From: JANXQG01 sp963804375
GTDB lineage: Bacteria; Planctomycetota; Planctomycetia; Pirellulales; Thermoguttaceae
Assembly (NCBI GenBank): GCA_963804375.1
Contig: CAWDQE010000022.1
Coordinates: forward strand, 186,001 to 250,000
Length of the DNA stretch: 64,000 nt
Direction of reading: 5' to 3'
Shown here: positions 1-7,158 of the stretch, piece after piece
How positions within the stretch are numbered: position 1 is the stretch's first letter
Layout of the letters: the number at the start of each line of letters is the position of its first letter
The notes under the pieces: generated by a model
Seen by the model: the letters and a program-made list of their open reading frames with translations, nothing else
Told to the model about the DNA's origin: nothing
The model's database searches: none
Position numbers and translations under genes: made by a program

Positions 1-378
1 GTCAAACTGCGAACACGGCGAGACGATCTATGGATGCAGGTGAATGGCGCCGACATCTTCCGTCGTGTTGACCAGCCAGGCGTGCAGATCGAGGTCAATA
101 GCTCCGTTGCCGGCTGGGACGACCACACCTTGTTCTGCCAGCGGGTGCGAAACTACACGAAGAAGCCCATCGACCTGGAGATTCGCCGGACCTTTGCCGG
201 CCACGTGACCTTCCGTAGCGAACTAGCGGCCAAGACGCATGACTTCCAGACAGTCGAGTACACAGCCGCGGTTATGCCGGGCGAGAAGGCGGAATTGCTC
301 TATGAGATCGTGCAACGGCAAGGCCACAACGCCAAGCAGAACAACGTGACCATCGAGCGGGCTACGGTCAAGCCGTAG
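1..378 (+). CDS. C-terminal part of a DUF4139-type protein (partial)
   Basis: The frame is open from the window edge and stops with TAG at 376-378, so the 5' end lies outside the window. An ATG at 34 exists, but the frame upstream of it is also open and it is probably internal. The visible 125 residues contain the segment IRRTFAGHVTFRSEL followed by DFQTVEYTAAVMPGEKAELLY, a pattern typical of the C-terminal beta-rich part of DUF4139 proteins. Its arrangement matches the end of the complete DUF4139 gene at 52062-53573. Function is unknown; these proteins are usually secreted in planctomycetes. The family call is moderately sure, the function is not known. Confidence 0.65.
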   Translation, partial: VKLRTRRDDLWMQVNGADIFRRVDQPGVQIEVNSSVAGWDDHTLFCQRVRNYTKKPIDLEIRRTFAGHVTFRSELAAKTHDFQTVEYTAAVMPGEKAELLYEIVQRQGHNAKQNNVTIERATVKP

Positions 379-432
379 AGGGAAAAGCCGTCGAAACGGA
401 AACTGCTGTGTTGTCCCGCAGTTACAAGTTTA

Positions 433-606
433 TTGGGCGGCATCTTCGGCGGTTTCTGGTATCTTGCCTGTCCTATTCCGGCGCACGATCTAATGAAGGT
501 CGAAAACGATGCGGCGAAAACCGCCAACGATGCAGCGATAGGCGTTCCCTTGCATGTCACGATTAACCCACGCCCGTTGGAATCCCCACCCAAATCGCTA
601 TACTGA
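433..606 (+). CDS. possible small membrane peptide
   Basis: The frame of the preceding gene reopens after its stop and runs to TGA at 604-606. It encodes a basic stretch (KPSKRKLL), then a hydrophobic segment (LLGGIFGGFWYLACP), then a polar tail rich in Asn and Ala, which looks like a signal anchor or lipoprotein start. No ATG lies before the hydrophobic part. The TTG at 433 is a guess, and an ATG at 493 would leave only the tail. No ribosome binding site is evident. It may instead be the decayed end of something. Confidence 0.25.
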   Translation: MGGIFGGFWYLACPIPAHDLMKVENDAAKTANDAAIGVPLHVTINPRPLESPPKSLY

Positions 607-611
607 CGGCC

Positions 612-977
612 ATGACCACCCGAAAGCCTCCCTGGTATCAGTTCAGCCTGCGGTCGCTGTTGCTCTTCACGACCTTCGTGGCCGTCTTGTGTTCGGTTGG
701 CGTCTACACGGATTGGGTCGTTGCCGCCGTCATCGGAGTTGGCGGTGTCGTGGGCAGGCTCTTCGCGGGAACAGGATGGGGACTTGCAGTTGGGGCCGTG
801 ACAGGATTCGTGTTTTCAATGATGTCGATCTTCGTCTGCGCGGCCTTTTGGCAAATTCTCTCGACGCCATCGCCGCAGTTCATGCTCTCCGTGGTGATCG
901 CAGCGATTGTCGGGGCGATGGTCGGCGGCGGCGTGGGCGGCTATTCGATACGACTTCTCGCAGGTCCGAAAAAATAG
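612..977 (+). CDS. small membrane protein with N-terminal FSLRSLL motif
   Basis: A 121-residue protein beginning MTTRKPPWYQFSLRSLLLF, followed by three or four hydrophobic segments with many Gly and Val residues, so it is an inner-membrane protein with no recognisable catalytic motif. The short polar head ending in YQFSLRSLL is shared with proteins at 43354 and 56170 and, in variant form, with four more in the window. The closest relative here is the gene at 56170, which matches through residue ~50 and keeps the AGTG(W/E)GL segment. The 3' piece of a SUMF1 gene starts within three bases of this gene's stop, which suggests a rearrangement boundary. Function unknown. Confidence 0.7.
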   Translation: MTTRKPPWYQFSLRSLLLFTTFVAVLCSVGVYTDWVVAAVIGVGGVVGRLFAGTGWGLAVGAVTGFVFSMMSIFVCAAFWQILSTPSPQFMLSVVIAAIVGAMVGGGVGGYSIRLLAGPKK

Positions 978-979
978 TA

Positions 980-1228
980 GGTGAATTTGGATTTCACGGG
1001 AACGCCTGGCAATGGTGCGCCGACTGGTACGGCCCCGACTACTACGCAACATCTCCCGCGAACGATCCAAACGGCCCGGATTCCGGCACCTCTCGCGTGC
1101 TTCGCGGCGGTTCCTGGGACGGCTGGCCGAACATTACGCGTTCCGCCTATCGCTACGGGCTCACCCCGGTCGGCCGGGGCGACTTCACCGGGTTCCGCGT
1201 GCGAGGACTCGGCAATAGGTACTGGTGA
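980..1228 (+). pseudogene. 3' fragment of a SUMF1 / formylglycine-generating-enzyme-like gene
   Basis: The frame starting just after the previous stop encodes GEFGFHGNAWQWCADWYGPD, then SRVLRGGSWDGWP and finally FTGFRVRG before TGA. These are the C-terminal signature blocks of the FGE-sulfatase (SUMF1) fold, normally written NVWEWCADWY, RVLRGGSW and GFRV. Everything N-terminal is missing: the family needs about 200 more residues. The junction lies exactly at the end of the small membrane gene. A separate N-terminal SUMF1 piece lies at 55857-56156, also next to a related membrane gene. It is not expected to be active. Confidence 0.75.
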
Positions 1229-1246
1229 TTCGTTTACGCTTACACA

Positions 1247-1268
1247 AGTTTGTTCACCTGAGCAAAAT
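1247..1268. repeat. 22-bp palindrome, copy 1
   Basis: Left arm AGTTTGTTCAC, right arm CTGAGCAAAAT. It differs from the consensus (ATTTTGCTCA + GC + TGAGCAAAAT) at three positions, all in the left half. It lies 19 bases after the SUMF1 fragment. Confidence 0.8.
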
Positions 1269-1409
1269 TAGGAGCTGCTTGAGGCAATCGACGCTCGGCC
1301 GTAAGATCCATCCTGCTCGGGCAAGACAATCTCTATAGCTCGAATGACTGTGGGTTGAACCGAATCGGCAACAGCAAGGTTCTCGGATTACGAAAGAGAT
1401 TTATAAAAA

Positions 1410-1450
1410 GTAGGCCGTAGGCCTACATAATATGTATGTGTAATACATAT
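1410..1450. repeat. two adjacent perfect hairpins in an AT-rich patch
   Basis: The first is GTAGGCC-GTA-GGCCTAC (1410-1426). The second is ATATGTAT-GTGTA-ATACATAT (1430-1450). They are separated by three bases. The AT content here is unlike the GC-rich surroundings. No promoter or T-tract is clearly linked to them. Confidence 0.6.
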
Positions 1451-1852
1451 AGACTAGCTCAGACACGCGAGCGGCTCTCTCGATGAGCGAAACCCGGTGT
1501 TCCGTCCTCGATGATCATGATTGTGATGTCGATTTCGAGCTGATGGTCGATCTCGGTTCTCAGATGCCCTCCAGAGCTTCTTGCCTCGATTCTAAAGGCT
1601 TCGGCGGCGTTCGGAGGTGTCCGGGCCTCCGAGGCGGTCGAGAGGCTCTACGGGCTTCGTAGGAGCTTCAGGAGGGCACGCATTGTCGTCCCGGCAGTAG
1701 GCTCATTCGGGGCTATCGACCGACTGGGGATTGGATAGCTCTCCAGTCACGAATACAATCTAGCCCAGCCGGACAGCGATGTTTGCAGACCAAGTTCGTT
1801 TGCAGACTTCGGGTTCGAGGAGGCCGCAGTCATCGAAGCCAGAGGGCAAATC

Positions 1853-3406
1853 ATGGATTCCCGCAAGATCGTAGGGCAGTCGCAGCCGGAGAAGTACATG
1901 CGTATGGTACGCAGCCTGCCTCAGCCTTCCTTGGAGCAAATGTACCGTTTCGCCTGGTTCGTTGCCGAGGCCCATAGCTGGTACAAGCATCTGCCAACCG
2001 AGCGCAAGGTGCCGTTCTTCTTCTACCTCGATCCCTGCGCGGGGATGAATCTGGTCAGTACGCCTACAGGCGAACGGGCTCTGGTAGAAATCACCGAGCA
2101 GTCGAGACGCTTCCACTATACTTGGCAGACGACCTCGGACTACCGCCGGCGCTTTGGCCACTGGAATTACCTCGCTCAATACGGAACGTCTCTCCAGTTT
2201 GCCAGCGATGGCGGAACGGTTGACACGGCTGGCATGGGAGCTGTGGTCCTCGACGAAGAAGGCAACTGGATCGCGGTACCCCAGAGGCTGCTTGAGGCAG
2301 GCAAGGCAGAGGTCAATGCCTTCGTGCATGACTATATGATCGAGTGGTGGCCGCAAGTTGCGGGAAAGGACAGGATGCCGCCGGAATTCCTTGGCGATCC
2401 GGTGGAAGAGGGCTTCCGGAAGGCATGCGAGTTTCCAGATCCGCCAGCCGAGCCGTTTCGTACTCTGATCGAGCAGCGGCTGGCCAGGGCTTCTGGAGGC
2501 GCTGAGAGTGGCATGGACACGCTGATTCGCCGCTACGAAGCGGTGCTCGCCAGCAAGAAGGATTGCAAGCCAGAAGATTGCGAACTCGTGCTCAATGCGA
2601 GAGTGCCGCACCTCGACAATCCCGTAGAGCTCGCAGAGTTCGAAGGCTGCATCAAGGAGCTCAAACTCGAAGTCGTGATCATCGACCCGCTGGACGTGGC
2701 CCTCGGGACCTATGCCGGCGATCTGAGCAATACGGCCCTGACAAGCCAGCGGCTACAGAAATTCAACGAGATCTGCGAGCGCAACGGCGCCACGCTGATC
2801 CTCAATGTCCACGCCACGAAGGCCTCGGACAGGAAGGCCAACGGGGCTCCGAACAATGACGAGTTGAAGCTCGAAGACCTGGCCTATGGCGGGGTCGGTG
2901 CCTGGGCCCGCCAGTGGGTCTTGCTGCGGCGGAAGAGCGGTTACGCCTACAACGGCGAGCATTCCCTGAAGCTATCGCTAGGTGGTTCGGGCGGTCAGTG
3001 TGGGCTTTACAACCTGGAGATCAGTGAAGGCGTGCTCCAGAAGGACTGGAAGGGCTGGCACTGGCAGGTCGCAGTTACGAAGGCGGAGGCGGGGCCCACC
3101 ACGGCAGCGTATGCTGCGGCCGTCGATGCCAAGGCATGCGACATGCAGCAGCGGGTCGAAGGGGCCCTGACGCATTTCCAGAACGAAGGAGGGGCAGCGA
3201 AGACGTCGCTGGCTGCTTACGCCAACGTGAAGCCGGGCGTGGCCGAAGGCATCCTGGAGCGAATGGTTGACCGAGGGGTGGTCCTGAAGGTCGAGCTACC
3301 CAGCATGCCCGGCCGCCGAAAGACTCAGGGATACGTCTGGCGGGTCCTTCCATTCGAGGCATGTGCCCGCCCAAATGGAGGAGGCATCGAGGAAGGAGCA
3401 AACTAG
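1853..3406 (+). CDS. chimeric protein: unknown N-domain fused to back half of a helicase-type ATPase
   Basis: 517 residues. Residues 1-212 match the protein at 13881-14732 on the other strand almost line by line (SLEQMYRFAWFVAEAHSWYK; RRFGHWNYLAQYGTS). From about residue 216 (AESGM) the sequence changes to the second half of a RepA/AAA_25-type replicative helicase ATPase: a Walker-B-like VVIIDPLD at ~274-280, a GATLILNVHATK strand, LEDLAYGGVGAWARQWVLL, then a probable winged-helix tail (~425-500). The Walker-A half that should precede it is absent, so ATPase activity is not expected. The join falls where such ATPases carry their SGESG segment. The start is ATG 1853; similarity to the paralogue begins at once. 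A long inverted repeat follows the stop. Confidence 0.7.
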   Translation: MDSRKIVGQSQPEKYMRMVRSLPQPSLEQMYRFAWFVAEAHSWYKHLPTERKVPFFFYLDPCAGMNLVSTPTGERALVEITEQSRRFHYTWQTTSDYRRRFGHWNYLAQYGTSLQFASDGGTVDTAGMGAVVLDEEGNWIAVPQRLLEAGKAEVNAFVHDYMIEWWPQVAGKDRMPPEFLGDPVEEGFRKACEFPDPPAEPFRTLIEQRLARASGGAESGMDTLIRRYEAVLASKKDCKPEDCELVLNARVPHLDNPVELAEFEGCIKELKLEVVIIDPLDVALGTYAGDLSNTALTSQRLQKFNEICERNGATLILNVHATKASDRKANGAPNNDELKLEDLAYGGVGAWARQWVLLRRKSGYAYNGEHSLKLSLGGSGGQCGLYNLEISEGVLQKDWKGWHWQVAVTKAEAGPTTAAYAAAVDAKACDMQQRVEGALTHFQNEGGAAKTSLAAYANVKPGVAEGILERMVDRGVVLKVELPSMPGRRKTQGYVWRVLPFEACARPNGGGIEEGAN

Positions 3407-3449
3407 GAAGAACCCAGGAGGCTCCTAGTTTTCTCCTCGAAAGGGAGTA

Positions 3450-3511
3450 GAGGAGGAAGGAAGGAACAAACTTCCCTATAGGGAAGTGTTCCTCCTCCTC
3501 CTCCTTCCTGC
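3450..3511. terminator. long inverted repeat between convergent genes
   Basis: The core ACTTCCCTATAGGGAAGT (3470-3487) is a perfect 18-bp palindrome. The arms continue outward as purine-rich GGAGGAAGGAAGGAAC on the left and pyrimidine-rich GTTCCTCCTCCTCC on the right, with a two-base bulge. It lies between the chimeric gene (+) and the DUF4091 gene (-), so a bidirectional transcription end is the simplest reading. No classic T-tract follows. Confidence 0.5.
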
Positions 3512-3719
3512 TGCTAAACCTACAATACATCATCGAGTAAACAATTATTCTGCTCACATGCTATCACCTCGAACCCAGCTCAGCCATCCGGCTCGAACAG
3601 AAAAGATACGGGCCGTCACCTTCGAGTACCAATTGGCTGGTCTCGGCCCCTGCGCATCTCAACTGGGCGGTCCCGACCTCGACCGAGACAGCTATACAAG
3701 GCCCGGCTGGGGGCCACGT

Positions 3720-5545
3720 TCACCGGGTCGGATCGCCGCTACCAGTATCGCTGCGGTCGATGAGGTCGGCGATTCGGTTGCGCCATGCGTAGAGCGCAGC
3801 CGGATCACGCGAGTAATGGGTCATGTCATTGACCAGCGATGGCGGCACCAGCAGCGCGGCCTGCGCTTCGGCCAGCCACTTCTTCTCCTCGGCAGGCAGT
3901 GTATCGCCCTTGGCGAGCCGCTGGCGGACAAGTTTTTCCAAGAGAAGAACATAGGCGAAGTCCTCCAACCCGTCGCGGAAGTTTTCCAGCCGGATCGTGG
4001 GCACGGGCAGACCGTCCGCTGCGACGCAGGTCCACGAGCCGTCGCCGTGGTACGTAGTCCAACTGCGCGGGTCCCAATCGGTGAACGGGCCCGTGGTAAT
4101 GGGCCGCCGAGAGTTCCAGATGCTGATCTGGTAGTAAAGGAACCCGTCCGGCCGCTGCCGAGCCGTCATCGGCCCCATGAGCAATCGCCCCTCGATTGCC
4201 GGGTACTCGATGAACATGTTGGCGTACGGATGGTGCGGGCCGCAGCAGATGTACCACCAGACCTGTTTGCCCGCAGCGCGGGCCGCAGCCGCCTTCGTGG
4301 GACTGAAACTCGGCGTGAGCGGGCAGAATGCATCCACCGACTTGATCGGTGACGCCAGGCTGTAGCTCTGGTCGTAGGTGGTGGTCATGACCGGCACGCC
4401 GGGGAATTCCTCCTTGAGTATCGCGGCGGCCCGCTGCACCTGTGGAAAGTGCTCTGCCGGGGTTTCGTCGCAGCCATAGAGATACGCGTGGTCCAAGAGA
4501 CCCAGCTCTTTGGCCTTGGCGTAAGCTGCGCGGAATCGGGGCAAGTGGTCGGCCTTCCATGCTGCGAGATCCTCGGGGCGCGGCCCGAACGTCGCCGAAG
4601 TACCCGAGATTGAACCGCCCGAGACGACCCTGGCGCTGGAGGTGCGTGAGGACCTCGAAGTCGGGCATGCCATGATGATAGAGACTATCGTACGTGATGT
4701 AATAGTCGGCCAGAAAATCGGCCCATTGCAGCTTGTGCTTCTTCCATGCCTGGATCGGATAATCGCCCGACTTGCGCCACTCGGCCTGGTCGCGCTGCGT
4801 CTGGGGTGTAGGATTGTCTTCCGGCGAGAACGTGATGGCCAGCGGCAGCGGACTACAATCGGGGAGCGTGAAGCGCCGCACCCGCACACGGAATTCAAGC
4901 GTCACGGGTGTAACGCCCTCGGCGGAAACCGTGGCGATGCCTCGGTATACGCCGGCCGGCTGTCCCTTGGGAGCCCGTAGGCGAACCCAGAACGTCTGCA
5001 AATCGCCGGCCGCGATGTCTACGGCTGGCAGTCCTTTGAGGATCGGGTCGGGCCACCAGCCGACGTGCGGCGTTCCATACGGGGGCCGGCTCTTCGTCTC
5101 AACATAGCCCACAACGTCGCAGTCGATGTTCTCGTGCTTGAAGACCGTGCCCCCGGACCCCTTCAGATCTCCAACGCTGACCCGCGACCTTCCGCAGCGG
5201 GCCCTTCGTCGAAAGCACAGCGATCTGAACGCTCTCCTTTTCGTTTGGCGCCAGGCTGAGCTCGACTTGCTTGGTTGCGGCAACGTCGACCGGCGCCTGG
5301 CGGGGCAAGATCTTCTCCATCGATGTCGCTACCCCCACCAGCATCCCGCCAGAGGAAAGTCCAGCCTCGCTGGCCGCCTTCTGGAATCGCACGATCGAGA
5401 CTGCTCTCTCGACGTTGCCTGCGATCGAGATCAACTCCGCGCTGGGCTGATCCTTCTGGGCCTGATCGGAAGCCACGGTGGCCGCCTGGATCGCGGAAAT
5501 CCAGACTGCCAGCGAGGACATGACAATGGTCAACGAAGTTTTCAT
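3720..5545 (-). pseudogene. secreted DUF4091 (glycoside-hydrolase-like) protein, two frameshifts
   Basis: The gene starts at ATG 5545, seven bases after AAGGAG, with signal peptide MKTSLTIVMSSLAVWISAIQ. Three frames must be joined. Frame 1 runs to about 5190 (LSTKGPLRKV). Frame 2 covers roughly 5185-4600 and carries the beta-sandwich part (GWWPDPILKGLPAVDI, FWVRLRAPKGQPAGVYRG). Frame 3 runs from about 4595 to 3720 and carries the DUF4091 end (PDGFLYYQISIWN, NFRDGLEDFAYVLLLEKL). Each shift is a single indel: one in GGTCGCGGGTCAGC, one in GTTCGGGCCGCGCC. The joined product of about 600 residues is full length, so either the gene died recently or the assembly has two errors. The family is linked to polysaccharide breakdown; no substrate is visible. 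Confidence 0.75.
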
Positions 5546-5846
5546 TTGAGTCTCCTTGAGGATGACATCCAGCGGTCTGTCTTTGTTGCCTCGTTGCGAT
5601 TCACGGGATCCGTACCTCTCGTCATCGCCACCGGGACCCCACAACGGTAGCCTGACAAGACTGAGTTTTGTTGCTGGTCGGGGCCGTGTCAAGCGCCCTC
5701 AAGAAGTTTCCTGAAAATCGGATGTGGCCGCCATCCTCCTTGAGTTAACCAGGACGGCCACCGATCCTGCCGTTCTGTCTGCCTTCCCGCCTCCCACGGC
5801 CCCAGCAAGACAGTCTTGGCTGCAAGGCCCAGCCAGCGCGATCATC
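5546..5846. other. no supported gene
   Basis: Upstream region of the DUF4091 gene. Open frames exist on both strands but none has a ribosome binding site or recognisable motif. Confidence 0.4.
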
Positions 5847-5924
5847 GTGGCAGTGCCCTTCCAGGGCGGTTTCCCACTGAAGGGTGATGTAGGCACGGGA
5901 CGCACCTGGGAGGACTGCGAATGA
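5847..5924 (+). pseudogene. 3' tail of a family A DNA polymerase gene (remnant)
   Basis: The last codons before TGA 5922-5924 read GGFPLKGDVGTGRTWEDCE. The end of family A (PolI-type) DNA polymerases has the form VPLxVxVxxGxxW followed by a few residues, and this ending matches it. A second, better preserved copy of the same ending is at 35367-35480 (FTVPLKVEVKTGRTWAECK). Upstream of residue ~-30 no polymerase motif remains. Recognition rests on about 20 residues, but the two copies support each other. Confidence 0.5.
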
Positions 5925-5979
5925 ACCCGACAGCCTGCGCTAGCAGTCCACATCTGCGGTGCGGGACATCGACAGAGGC

Positions 5980-6313
5980 TCATTGTCCAAAGAACCGTCG
6001 CCACCATGGTCGATCGGGACGCGTTCCTCGAGATGACATGCCAGGCCGGTTGGGGCGGATCCCCATAGTAGCTGGCTCAAGCGTCTGGCGGCTCCGCTGG
6101 GGAGCGCTACGCACCTTCTCGATCATCGCGGTCAGTTGCTCCTCGGGGATGGCGTTGAGCATGGCGCTTTCCGTAGCATCGAGCGTCAGCCCGATCCGGT
6201 GGGCAACTCCCGCGCTCAGCCAAAAAGAACTTTCTAAACTCGTCATCCGTAGCGGCCCGCTTGAGGAGTTCTTCGATCCCGCGCGGGATTTGATCGCCTG
6301 GCCCTTGATTCAT
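5980..6313 (-). pseudogene. small frameshifted gene, leader-peptide-like N-terminus
   Basis: Start ATG 6313 with GGAGG eleven bases upstream. The first frame gives MNQGPGDQIPRGIEELLKRA then ATDDEFRKFFLAERG. A single indel near 6220-6230 moves the reading to a frame continuing AGVAHRIGLTLDATESAMLN, AIPEEQLTAMIEKV and a Pro/Arg-rich end at 5980. Joined, it is about 110 residues. The A-T-D-x-x-F-R-x-x-x-L pattern resembles the helical start of Nif11/nitrile-hydratase-type leader peptides, but that resemblance is weak and no maturation genes are nearby. Role unknown. Confidence 0.5.
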
Positions 6314-6607
6314 CTGTCCTAATCCTCCGGCTTGGGTCTGTCGCGTTGAATCCCCTGTGCAGGTCCATTCTACCACGATTGCATAGCGCCTGAGAGGATG
6401 TGCCGAAGACGATTCGTACGGGATGCACTTCGGCAGAGTGCAAGGAGAAGGAGCGCGCCTTTATCCTTGGCAACCTGGAGCTAGTCCTGAGTTATGTGCT
6501 CGACAACCACTGCTCTCCTCGCTGTTCACGGCGATGCCAGACTCTGAACTGACCACGCTGCTCTCAGCGATGCGAGTGAACCTCAGCTCGAACGAGGAGG
6601 TCCCGCA

Positions 6608-6823
6608 ATGCGACAGCACTGGTCTCTGAAAGACGTGGCTCGCCTCTTGAAGAAAAAGCCCTACCAAGTCGCCTACGCACTCAGCGTAGGCCAGGTTCCC
6701 GAGCCCGAGCTGCGGATCGCCAACAAGCGGGTCTTCCAGCGAGAGGACGTGCAACGCTTGGCCAGGCACTTCGGCGTGACCCTCATCGATGAGGAAAGCG
6801 ACGCCACAGCCGTCGAGCTCTGA
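6608..6823 (+). CDS. small helix-turn-helix protein (MerR/excisionase-like)
   Basis: 71 residues, ATG 6608, with a strong GAGGAGG seven bases upstream. The sequence WSLKDVARLLKKKPYQVAYAL fits an HTH. The later KRVFQREDVQRLARHFGV fits the wing and second-helix pattern of MerR-type excisionase or helix-turn-helix 17 domains. It is too short to carry an effector domain. It stands alone in a gene-poor stretch about 235 bases before palindrome copy 2, so it is a candidate accessory or mobile-element regulator. No direct evidence links it to the palindrome. Confidence 0.65.
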   Translation: MRQHWSLKDVARLLKKKPYQVAYALSVGQVPEPELRIANKRVFQREDVQRLARHFGVTLIDEESDATAVEL

Positions 6824-7145
6824 CACGCGCAGGCGGCGTTGGAGTAGCAGGGAATCTATCTTTAGCCTGGCGGCGGCCTCCCTTGGCCGCCCTCAGGCTT
6901 TTTCGCTCTCGAAGGCCCTCCAGTATCGATTCTGGCGGCCGCTGAGGCTCCCAGGCTCTAGGAAGCCGTCCCGGCAACCAAGAAGCCCTGCGGGCCTTGT
7001 GGGGGCTCTACGAGGGTGGGTGCCGGGCAAGCCCAAATCACGGGAATGGGTGCCTGCTTTTTGCTCATCTGAGCAAAATCGTTGCCAGGCAGCCTCCTCC
7101 AAAGTCTGTTGTCCTTGAGCTGCCCCATCGCCGGCTCGTCCGAAG
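6824..7145. other. gene-poor stretch with degenerate repeat block
   Basis: Holds the block TCGATTCTGGCGGCCGCTGA (6927-) through CTTGTGGGGGCTCTACGAGG (to about 7015), homologous to sequence near 1600 and 29970, and palindrome copy 2. No gene is supported. Confidence 0.55.
7058..7079. repeat. 22-bp palindrome, copy 2
   Basis: Two differences from consensus: T for A at position 1 and T for G in the centre (CATCTG). It lies 67 bases before the -10 box of the sulfatase. Confidence 0.85.
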
Positions 7146-7151
7146 TATAAT
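7146..7151 (+). promoter_or_regulatory. -10 box TATAAT upstream of the sulfatase
   Basis: TATAATGGCC occurs here and again at 11677. No good -35 hexamer is found at 16-18 bp. The box overlaps an ATG at 7150, so if it is used, translation would have to begin at ATG 7159, about at the transcript start. Confidence 0.4.
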
Positions 7152-7158
7152 GGCCTCC

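Larger units (their letters stand above)
1229..1852. other. gene-poor stretch with palindrome, hairpins and degenerate repeat
   Basis: No convincing gene is present. The stretch holds palindrome copy 1 (1247-1268), two adjacent hairpins in an AT-rich patch (1410-1450), and at about 1592-1685 a degenerate block (TCGATTCT ... GGGCTTCGTAGGAGCTTCAG) that also occurs near 6927-7015 and 29962-30050. The last ~60 bases before 1853 lead into the chimeric gene. Confidence 0.6.
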
